Positions 33,521-42,386 of a stretch of DNA of 42,386 bases are shown here, piece after piece. The DNA is from Hirudo medicinalis (taxonomy: Eukaryota; Annelida; Clitellata; Hirudinida; Hirudinidae): contig MPNW01000182.1 in assembly GCA_011800805.1 (NCBI GenBank), forward strand, positions 115,133 through 157,518. The letters are read 5' to 3'. A model generated the notes under the pieces. That model did no database searches. It was not told the origin of the DNA and saw only the letters and a list, made by a program, of their open reading frames with translations. The position numbers were made by a program, and so were the translations under genes. The first letter of the stretch is position 1, and each line of letters begins with the position of its first letter.

Positions 33521-36074
33521 TGAACGATGTTTCACAGCTTCCTGTCCGAAAAATTGCTTTTCGGGAGTCAGTTTTTGTTTCCTCTAAATGCTTTTCTGAT
33601 TTGAAGAAATAAAATTTTGGAGTTTTCAAAGTTTTATCTATTAATAGAAAATAATTACTAATGAATAATAATTATTCAAATTGACAAAAAATCGTGAATA
33701 TTCAAAGATCACCTGGAAGAAATGATGAGATTGTTTGCCAGCTGAGCGGAATGTTGAATTCAACAAGCTCAGAGTTGTCGAGCAACACTCGAATACACAT
33801 TGAGGACAACAATGATTGTTGTCAATAATATTAAAATAAAAGAGTAGAAATTAACAAATCGATCTTTTGAACTACCAACCTAAAAATAGAGAAGACTTCG
33901 GTTTATCATAGCCAACCTAAGTCCACTATATTTTTAGATGGGGAGTGGCGTAAATAACCAGATTTGAAATTAAAACGATAAATAACTTATTATTACTGCT
34001 TCTTAGGCAACCTGAGCAATTTATGTACATTTCTGCGTTCAACTGGGTTTTGTCGAGCGGAGCCGAAACACGAAAATGCACATCAACTGCATGGTGGAAA
34101 GTTGAAAGTTTTTACTTATTTCCAAATATCGAAGTTACTCGATCAAAACTAATCATTGAGGAGCATGTCTTTCGTGGGGTCGATTGCAAGAAACTTAAGC
34201 AGATTATTTTTAAATGATTTACTGAACCTTTTGCCTTTTCCAAAGTACAAGTCCTAAACATAAGTACAAGTCCATATATAGAGATTGAAGGAAGATCTGA
34301 TTTGACGCTCAGAGGCAGATATATAAGTTGTCGAATCGTGCGAAAGTGACATTCAATGGAGCGAGTCAAAAGAAGACAAGTCTAGACATGTGCCGCAGGA
34401 AGCAGCATTGTTGATGGAACTGCTACCAGCCAAATGACGTGACTAATCATGCAGAACCAACGCTCAAGCCCTCCCTGTGTTGTACGAAGTATAATCGGTA
34501 AACGTTATTTTTTAATTCAAGTATAAACAAGTACAACGACAGCAACAAAAATATCGTTTCTCTACAACCTACCTTTTCTGCAATCCTCCTTCAATCCTTT
34601 TCACTCCAACGAACGGAAGAGGCACTCCTGAGAAGGAAGGAGTGAAGGCATCAACTCCTTGCCTGTCTTCCTTACCTGGATCGTGAGTGCCTATATTTGC
34701 TTAGCAACATTCATAAATACGCGCAGGAACAATATATTGACTAAGCCACACTCACCTGAATTAGTCCTCTTACCTGTTTACCTGTGCCACTTGCTTCTGC
34801 ATCAGGCAGCAGACGTGGTTCGACTTCATCCATTGAATATTTTATTTTTATATATTTATTAGAAATTATAAAGGGAATATTTTGAATTATTTTGAAAAGG
34901 ACTTCAACTTGTTTAAATCAACTTTCATGCGCATCGAACATCTGTCGAGAGAATTAACCTGGAGAGTAATTTTTTATAATTATTATTTTACCGATGATTC
35001 CTTTGTTCGAGGTTGTTCAATCCAATTAGCATTCACTAAAGATATGCTTCCCTATCGATTACGATGTTGTTACCACCATTAAACAATAAAGTGCAAAACA
35101 AGCATCATAAGTTCTTAAATAAGAAATATTTTCCACTAAATGGATGATTTACTACAAACGACAACCAACAACATTTGAATGTTGATTAAGGAGTTCAAAA
35201 GGAAATGCATGGAAATACTGAGACACCTGTTTCAAGGATGAATTATGTCGGACCACAAACGTCGTCCTCAAGAAAGTGAAACGAAGTGTTGATTAAGTGA
35301 GAGTCGTATTTATGATGGCATAAGAAAAATAACTTCATCATTCAATCATTAATGCCCGCTTTTTTAAGTGAACTAATGCGAGACATCTTAATAATAACAG
35401 TAACAATAATATTAACAATAATAACTTATTAAATTAAAATTTAAAAATAGTTTATAGTTTATGTGTTGCTGGTCCATCGATGGCTGGAGACAGACTACTT
35501 TCAAACATTTGACGAAATTCAAAAAGAAGACGACGATGAATATTTAATCCTAAAATGTGAAAAAAGTTTGAAGTTTCAGATCTTTGACACTTCAGTTGTA
35601 AATCGTGAATGGCTGTAATGAGTTGTAATGAGTTGTAATGAGTTGTAATGAGTTGTGATGAGTTGTAATGAGTTGTAATGAGTTGTGATGAGTTGTGATN
35701 GATGACGACGAGATGATGATGATGATGATTATGATGGTTGCAATGACACTGATTATGATGGTGGTGATTGTAATGAGTTGTAATGAGTTGTGATGAGTTG
35801 TGATGAGTTGTAATGAGTTGTGATGAGTTGTAATGAGTTGTGATGAGTTGTGATGAGTTGTAATGAGTTGTAATGAGTTGTAATGAGTTGTGATGAGTTG
35901 TAATGAGTTGTGATGAGTTGTAATGAGTTGTGATGAGTTGTAATGAGTTGTGATGAGTTGTGATGAGTTGTGAGAGATTAAAATGAAATTTGAGAAGAAT
36001 GCTTCATGAACCTGTGATATTTTAAATATTTTCGTTTATAGTTGTTGTGTCATGCAGGAACTTATGTTATGTTA
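33521..36074. other. intergenic, no gene recognised
   Basis: Contains the Ig gene's AATAAA at 33608-33613. Frames at 34023-34217, 34659-34862 and 34882-35082 (+) and 34112-34369 (-) show no family motifs or good splice context. The 10-bp array is listed separately. Confidence 0.4.
35610..35972. repeat. 10-bp GAGTTGTAAT/GAGTTGTGAT array
   Basis: A 10-base unit with a single A/G variable site runs from about 35610 to 35699, is interrupted by one N and a GAT-rich stretch, and continues from about 35770 to 35972. Confidence 0.92.
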
Positions 36075-36673
36075 CAGTTGACTTCCACTAATTTCGGCTA
36101 GACTAATTTCAAATTTTCCGGCACCAATTTTGGTTATCGTAATTTCAAATTTTATCCTGCCTCAAAATATATTCAAAATAATAGCTAGAAAGCGTTCAGA
36201 GGAGTCATCACAAAAATCCAGTGCCTTCAACATCTGTTCGCTCAGATGCCAATCCACTTCCTCCGACATCCACTCACCCAGATGTGTTGCCAACATCACC
36301 ATGACTTCCTGATATCTCACTCACCTTACAAGTTGATGAAGATTAGAATCCTGAGCCGTTCAACTCGGGACAAATAAATGTGCTCTTAATTCCACATTAC
36401 AGTTCTTCAATTTGGAAGCGGCAGTGATTCTTGTGTAAATCAATAGAATTACTTGCATTGGACCGATTATTTGTCTGGGTTTCACTAAAATTTCACGTGA
36501 ATTTCATTCGATAATACTCTTTTATTTAGTAACCAAGTTGTACGGAGTTATTGAGTATTTTAATTTTTGGATGAGGTGGTTAGTGGGTTAGATGTATTCT
36601 GATCAATCAATAATCCCGAAAATCCGGCATCCTCTATGTCCCGATGGATGCCGGATTAGTGATTGCCAACCTG
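36075..36673. mobile_element. pogo/Tigger-like DNA transposon remnant
   Basis: The left end is CAGTTGACTTCCACTAATTT, followed by CCGGCACCAATTTTGGTTAT. The right end, read inward, is CAGGTTGGCAATCACTAATC, followed by CGGCATCC. Both match the Tigger terminal pattern (CAGTTGAnTCnCnnTAATCCGGC). A TA dinucleotide precedes the left end; the right flank is CA, so one copy of the TA duplication has probably mutated. A proline-rich stretch near 36220-36300 could be a transposase tail, but no catalytic motif remains. Confidence 0.6.
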
Positions 36674-36777
36674 CATATATTTTAGGTCGTCAAGCGTGAA
36701 ATAAAAAAAAGATTTGCGAGTACTTAGTACATTGTACTTCTGGATCGGTTTAGCAGAACATGGCAAGAAGAAAACTT

Positions 36778-37056
36778 TCAAGAAAACTTAGAAAAACATT
36801 TTTTGCGGCTTAAGAGAGCTTTCAAAAACCTAATAAGTAACCAGGGGCGTACATCTGCAAAAAACTTTGGTAGGGCTTTAATTAAATAACAGCTTAAATG
36901 ATAAAATTTGCTATTTTGTGCTAAATAATTTGCATCACGTATGTTAACACAATTGTACACTCGTATACATGTATGTAGTTCATTATTTATCTCTTTTGTG
37001 CACATGAAACATATCTTAACATCAGTATTACCTTCAGTTCTATTGCTTAATTTCAT
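36778..37056 (-). pseudogene. fragment of a repetitive zinc-binding protein
   Basis: The minus strand reads KICFMCTKEINNELHTC, then NYLAQNSKFYHLSCYLIKAL. The CxxC ... H..C ... YHxxC spacing matches an N-terminal block found in multicopy, transposon-like proteins of many invertebrates (CFxCxKE...YHxxCL). It stops in frame after about 90 residues with no downstream domain. I infer a mobile-element fragment, not a host gene. Confidence 0.4.
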
Positions 37057-37660
37057 TTCTTAGGCAGCCCATCAGCGGGATAAGTTTCCCTTAGGGTTGT
37101 CCTTTTGGATTGTTGTTTTTTTTTCTTCTTACTATTCTTTGTTCAAAATTTGTTATTTTAGGAGCAATCCAAATAAACGCTTACATATTACAAACATTAT
37201 TATACAAAACTTATTTAAAACAATCCATTTCAAATGTTAAAAGAACCAAATATTCTTCATCTGATCTCCGAACGTTCAACAAATTGTTCTGATATATCAC
37301 TCAGATTAGTTGATCAAGGATTTCCTTATTAACATGAAACAGTGTAACCGCATTCGAACGTTCTTGGGCCAGAGAAATCTAGAAATTTCTATTGTTAGTC
37401 CTACCATGAAAAATGTTTGTGGGGCTACATCCTGACCAGCCTGCAAGTATCCTTCAAAGAATTTTAATGTGGATTATAAAATCGACCCGAAATCCCTCTC
37501 AATGGTAAGATTCGAAAATTCACACGAACCACGGAAAATGGTTTTCCACGATGGTCTTCCGTTGCTGTTCTTGCTTACGACGCTGAGTTGAAATATCGAT
37601 TTGTGTGTGTGGCATCGAGTTTCTAAAAAATTTATCAGCCACACACACAAGAGGAATCTG

Positions 37661-37698
<38 letters not shown>

Positions 37699-39526
37699 AT
37701 GCTGTACACTGATAACGGTTTTCAAATTTTCGTAAGCTGAATAACTAGATCATTTTGAAGGACAATGAAGTTGAAAAATGATTGATGAAATTGAATTTCA
37801 AGGGCATGTTGTCGGATGGAATATTTATTCGCCTGAATGAAAACAAATGAATCTAAATGCAGATAAAACATTGCAAAGCACACGAGCGACCATTACTCAA
37901 CAACAAATATCTGTTGTTGTTTTTGTGTTATTAATTATGTCTTATTTCCAGAATGCTGACGTGGAAAAAAAATCCTGTCTGTTGAAAGTTTGAAGTTGCA
38001 GTGTTCACTGAACATGGAATTTGTATAAAATATGAACTTTAGATTGTGGAGTTGAAAAGTTTATAAATTTAAGGGAGGTGAGTTTGTGACCACCTTGACC
38101 TGATGCACTCTAACATTATTAAAAGTGCCATGGAATGATTATGCTGACAATTATAACAGGATAATTTCATTCATTAATTTCATAAAATACATTTCACGCA
38201 TGGAAATATTTATTTCACTTTTAATAGCTCCATTAACATTTTTGCACAACGTTCACTTTTGCACTTGCAACAAATTTTCTGTTTTGACTGCACTTGCAGA
38301 CTCAGACAATGGAAGCCTTTTTGGTGCAAGGTTTCTCAAATGAGCAGGTTTTCAAAAGGAACCAGTTAGAACTTTACCGGCAACATACATGTTGATGTTT
38401 TATATTTATCAGGCCAGATGGCTCTCTTGGTAAATTGAACAATGACAGTAGCTGAGCTGGAAGGACTAACAGATGAACCAATATAATTTCATGCCTTTTT
38501 ATTCTTGAATCTTGCTACCTCTAATGGTAGTCAGAAAGCAGTTGAAATGATGAGAAGCAGAACAGCTGTTGTGCCTAAAACAGCAGTTCGAACATTGGGG
38601 TATCATCGATTGGTACATCCAGGTATGGGAACATGGTACTTCTATTCAAGTACATATTTCATACGTTGCTTGTACCTGCACGTGGACCTTAAGTACTTGA
38701 CATTATTTATAGTTCTGTTGAAACTTATTTATGTCCCTATTTGCAAGGCGAACAATGACAAAGTGATGTTATGGCCAAATTGTAATTAATTTTAGCATTA
38801 ATTGCAATTTTTGAGCGTAGTACTTGTTTTGTACTTGCACATGAATCTTCAGTACTTGAATTGGCATTCGTACTTCAGCACCCTTACTCGTACTGGTCCT
38901 TCAGAAAATGATCTCAATACACTAGGTTGATAATCTTAAATATGCTGAACGTATGAAATAGACGTAAACATTCTGAATAGATGAAAATATGAAATTCTTT
39001 GTTTTTCACAGATATAACATTATCAAAAACTATAAATGAATCAATTTGTACATCGAATTACACGAAAGTACTTGAAAATCGTTCATAAAAGAGCTGCTGA
39101 GAATAAAAGTCGATAAAAGAGGCCTCGAGAGATGGGAACACATGGGCGGCTTGCTTGATTGGTGGAAAAATTCGGCAACTTTGTAAACAACGTATGAACA
39201 CAAAAATGCAGGTTGTGAACAATCTTCTGTCAATAATTTGTTCAAAAATGAAGCAACTGGAACCTCATGTCGGCACTGTCGAGGCACGTGATGATCATCA
39301 TCATCACCACCATCATTCAGTCGTTCTACTCTCCTTCTGATCGTGGTGGTGATGATAATGATGTTGAAGGTGACGATGTCGAGGAATGAACCCCACTAAC
39401 AAAGGAGTAGAAACTCACGGCAAGAAGAAAATGGATTGAGAAGATGAGGACGAAAAATGTAAGTTGTAAGTTGAAGTAACCGATGAAATCATGACTCCAC
39501 GCTATGTTTTATCGTATGTGATGACA
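37057..39526. other. intergenic, one weak exon candidate
   Basis: A GC-richer block at 37480-37600 reads on the minus strand QLSVVSKNSNGRPSWKTIF, then CEFSNLTIERDFGSIL and stop, and could be a last exon; on the plus strand a GTAAGA donor at 37504 is also possible. The (ATG)n run at 37660-37700 gives a poly-Ile frame. Frames at 38125-38343 and 38505-38789 (+) are featureless. Short (CAT)n runs occur near 39290-39320. Confidence 0.3.
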
Positions 39527-40092
39527 TCATGACTCCATCAACTCGTCAGAATCACCGACGCTTGTTCCATCTTCGCTGCCATTCATCGGTATTTCTTCAA
39601 TGGACACGTGGCAGTTGTAAGGTTTGTCTCGCTTCAAGTAAACATCCATGATGAGAACTCCATCCGTACTCAGGTAATAATCGAGAGATTCAACCTGGCA
39701 ACGTGTTTTGAGAGGCAATTTATTCGGCAATCAATTTGCTTCGTGTCTTAAAGTTAGGGCTTTTAAATTATGGCAAGGTGTACGAAAATATGAGGTGAAG
39801 TTGTTGGTAAGTGAGGACGACGTAGGCTCTGTATTTACATATATTTCGAGAATTTATTTGAAATGTTATTGGTCAATAAAATATAATTTTATAATTTTAT
39901 CAACAATTTCCAGAATAAATTTTAAACTTACTTTTCCGATAAGTTTCTTGGGAAGTTTGAACGTTTTGTCGATGCACCTCTTGGTGACCTCTGAACCGTA
40001 GTTTCCGATGACCTCGTCGTACGACGCAGTGACCTTGATCTGTTGACCATCAGCCATGTCCACCAACACGTCATCAGAAACGAACTCGTGTC
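39527..40092 (-). CDS. small heat shock protein (HSP20/alpha-crystallin), 3' exons
   Basis: Exons 40092-39932 and 39694-39527 join in phase 0 (GGAAAA|GTAAGT donor, GTTGCCAG acceptor). The product has the alpha-crystallin fold pattern: VLVDMADGQQIKVTASYDEV, VTKRCIDKTFKLPKKL, VESLDYYLSTDGVLIMDVYL (the conserved LS.DGVL beta-strand motif), and an acidic tail ending SDELMES. Such proteins are ATP-independent chaperones. The first exon here starts with two bases of a split codon after AATGCAG, so at least one 5' exon with the N-terminal part lies to the right, beyond the piggyBac element and probably beyond this window. The middle of the domain looks complete. It runs opposite to the piggyBac transposase. 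Confidence 0.85.
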
Positions 40093-40327
40093 CTGCATTA
40101 AGTTCACACGAACGTTGTCCTCTGTTCGGTCTTACAGGTAATCAGGTTTACAGCAGAAAATGTTCTTAATGAGAGTTTCACTGTTGAATTGTGGATTTTA
40201 ATCGCTGTGAGATGATTGTGAAGTGTCTTTACATTGTAATTTACAAGAATGAATGATTGTTGGTAATTGGTAATTGCTACATTTTGATTAGATTAATTTA
40301 TTCAGTTTGGTGTTTAGCCCTTGGACG
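40093..40327. other. intron of the small heat shock protein gene
   Basis: No other feature seen. It separates the heat shock exon from the first piggyBac palindrome. Confidence 0.4.
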
Positions 40328-42386
40328 CCTAAGGCAGGTACAAGTGTACCCCAAAGTTTCCTTTTTTTAAATCCTAGAATCTCTTTTTGAAATTTTGTCA
40401 TTGATTTTTGTGAGAATTATCTTCAACATATATGTGATAACAGCATGTAAATATTTTTTGATAAGATTGAAAAAGCCTCTTTTGCACGAAAGATCAAAAG
40501 ACATGGGGTACATTTGTACCCCCCGTTAGGCAATAAAATTACGGACAGTCACATTCACAAATGTTAATTTTTTGTAGCAATTGCAATATTACATTTGACA
40601 TAATATATAACATGCTAATATTGCATATAACATATATAATATAAAATTTACGATACCGTTATGTCATGTCATAATGATCCTGATCCTGATTCCGATTGTG
40701 AAGATCACATCTCAGAAAATGATCAGTCTGATGATATCAGCTCTAGCGGCAGTTCTGATGAAAACACTGAGCCAAAAACTGAACTTAGTATGCGAACCTC
40801 CGAAGATGGACAGATCGAGCTAGTGGAAGAGATCAGAGTAATTAATCAGAGTGGCTTGCAACGTAATCCGCATTGCGCCTGGTTTGGCTCGTCCTGTTGA
40901 CACAATTATTGATGTGTTCAAACTGTTCATATCTGCTGATATCGTGGACCTAATCGTTGAACATTCCAACTCAAAAGCAAATGATAAGCGGCTTTCGAAA
41001 TCTGGAATCGGAACCATCTGGACAATCATAGACAATGGGTGGATATAACAGTCATGGAATTCTACGGATGGCTTCTGTTATTTAAGGGTGTTCTTCGTTC
41101 CCGAAAGGAATCTGCGCATGATGTGTGGTCTGCTCAGAAGGGATTCTGTAGGCCTGTGTTTGCAGCAACAAGGAGCAGAGAGATTTGTCAGTATCAAAAG
41201 ATATTTACGACTTGATGATTTGGCAACCAGACTTCAGAGAAGACAAGGCAATAAGTTGGCCCCAGGAAGAGAAATACTTGATCTTTTTGTTAGAAGCGGC
41301 AAGGAGAGTATGAATCCAAATGCTGAATTGACAATAGATGAACATTTCATTGCATTTCGTGGTAACTGCCCTTTCAGGGTTTATATGCCAACAAAACCAT
41401 GTAAGTATGGCATCAAAGTTTGGTGTCTGGCAGACAATAGTAATTCATATGCAGTAAACCTTCACGTTTACACCGGACTAGGCCCTGATGGCCAGAGAGA
41501 ACATCATCAAGGTGCTAGAGTTGTGAGAGATCTTATTAGTATGCTTCAGGGTGGATATAACATTATCACTGATAATTTTTTCACAGGAGTAGCACTAGCT
41601 AAAGAGCTGAAACAGAATAACTGTACTCTTGGTACAATGAGAAGAACAAAGAAATATGTACCACCAGATTTGCGTGAAATCAAATGTCGCTCAATACATT
41701 CTTCTAAGTTTCTGCTTCATGAAGGACTGATTATGGTCTCATACATTCAGAAAAAAAAACAGAAACGTTATTCTTCTGTCTTCTCAGCATCAAGGTGCAG
41801 CAATTGAAAAAGAAGAGCATGATTTCAATCCAGAAATGATCTTAGATTATAATAAAACAAAGAGTGCTATGGAAACGTTGGATAAACTTGTGCGTAAGTA
41901 CAGGTGTCTGCGGACGAGTAGACGGTGGCCACTAGCCTTGTTCTTCGACTTCATCGATATTGCAGGTCACAATGCCCTCTGTGCTTGGTCAGATCATGAA
42001 CCAAATTACAACGTGGGAAAATCTCTTAGACGCCGACTCTTTCTCATGCAGCTGGCTGAAGATATGGTGAAGCCGTTGATAGATGGAAGGGCAAGAAACC
42101 CAATCGGAATTCAAGAACCTATTCTTGCAGCTATACCCATGTTTGTTCCTTGTTGAGAATCGCATTGCAAGACATATAAGACCTCAGGAAAATAAAACTA
42201 TTGGAAGATGTTTTGTCTGTGCTCATGCTTTCAGTGATTGGAAATGTGTAGTTCATTCATGGTCAAGACCGTAAAAGCCGTTCGAAGTGTGACAGTTGTA
42301 ACAACTTTATTTGCAGGGAACATTCAAAAAAGAAAACAGTTATAGTTTGTGACGACTGCGCTGCGGGAGCAGTGTGATAGACTGAA
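40328..42386 (+). mobile_element. piggyBac-like element
   Basis: Bounded on the left by an inverted pair of palindromic motifs (40328-40352 and 40505-40530, cores GGTACAAGTGTACCCC and GGGGTACATTTGTACCCC) and running off the right edge with its transposase pseudogene. A TTAA lies at about 40293, but the exact left end and target duplication cannot be set without the right end. Confidence 0.75.
40661..42379 (+). pseudogene. piggyBac transposase, frameshifted
   Basis: The frame opens at 40661 with an acidic N-terminus (DPDPDSDCEDHISEND) and shifts near 40850. It continues as DTIIDVFKLFISADIVDLIV, hits a stop near 41048, then KRYLRLDDLATR. The catalytic region keeps all three blocks: LTIDEHFIAFRG, IITDNFFTGVALAKEL and FFDFIDIAGHNALCAW. 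A shift in the A-run near 41752 leaves the DDD core split between two frames. The Cys-rich C-terminal finger is visible (RCFVC..., then KCDSCNNFICREH and VCDDCAAG) but split by another shift near 42275. Overall length fits PGBD4-like transposases. It cannot make a full protein. Confidence 0.92.

Noticed and set aside
1..42386. tRNA, rRNA or other structured RNA genes
   Set aside because: No sequence with the internal promoter boxes or cloverleaf pattern was recognised by eye; a tRNAscan/Infernal run would settle it.

Overview
The window looks like nuclear DNA of an AT-rich invertebrate metazoan. Genes are split by short GT..AG introns, and exons are visibly richer in G/C than the surrounding sequence. 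Microsatellites and minisatellites are everywhere, and there are decayed copies of LINE, hAT, piggyBac and pogo/Tigger elements. The gene families (MICAL-like, axonemal dynein intermediate chain, GPI-type immunoglobulin protein, small heat shock protein) are animal ones; the species cannot be named from this sequence. There is a run of 915 N (26737-27651) and three single Ns (22466, 29933, 35700), so this is a draft assembly.

Left to right: LINE remnants on the minus strand (1-1018); a two-exon gene for an unrecognised 430-residue protein (+, 1674-3023); an 11-bp satellite and a hAT transposase remnant (4566 to about 5460, minus); a complete ten-exon MICAL-like gene (minus, 11291 down to 6233); a back-to-back pair of LINE 3' tails (12645-13090); a hAT-Charlie-like element (14657-16244); a possible small membrane-protein exon (16679-17002, minus); the C-terminal half of a DNAI4-type dynein intermediate chain gene (+, exons from 18125 to 22300); and, inside one of its introns on the same strand, a three-exon gene for an unrecognised 140-residue Cys-rich membrane protein (19314-20533). 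Repeat-rich DNA with the N gap follows (22.3-29.0 kb). Next is an immunoglobulin-domain gene with a signal peptide and a GPI-type tail (+, 29048-33520), carrying a LINE reverse transcriptase fragment in its second intron. After more repeats come a Tigger-like remnant (36075-36673) and the last two exons of a small heat shock protein (minus, 40092 down to 39527). A frameshifted piggyBac element fills the right end (about 40328-42386).

The gene models were built by hand from translated homology plus splice-phase bookkeeping. Every junction used in the MICAL-like, DNAI4-like, nested and heat-shock genes keeps the reading frame. The host genes share no obvious pathway.

The most unusual points are: (a) a same-strand nested gene, with a phase-compatible splice path that could fuse the DNAI4 exon to it; (b) a hydrophobic GPI-signal tail made of nine isoleucines encoded by an (ATC)n microsatellite; (c) a MICAL-like LIM domain whose second zinc site has lost its cysteines; and (d) a piggyBac copy that appears to sit in an intron of the heat shock gene.
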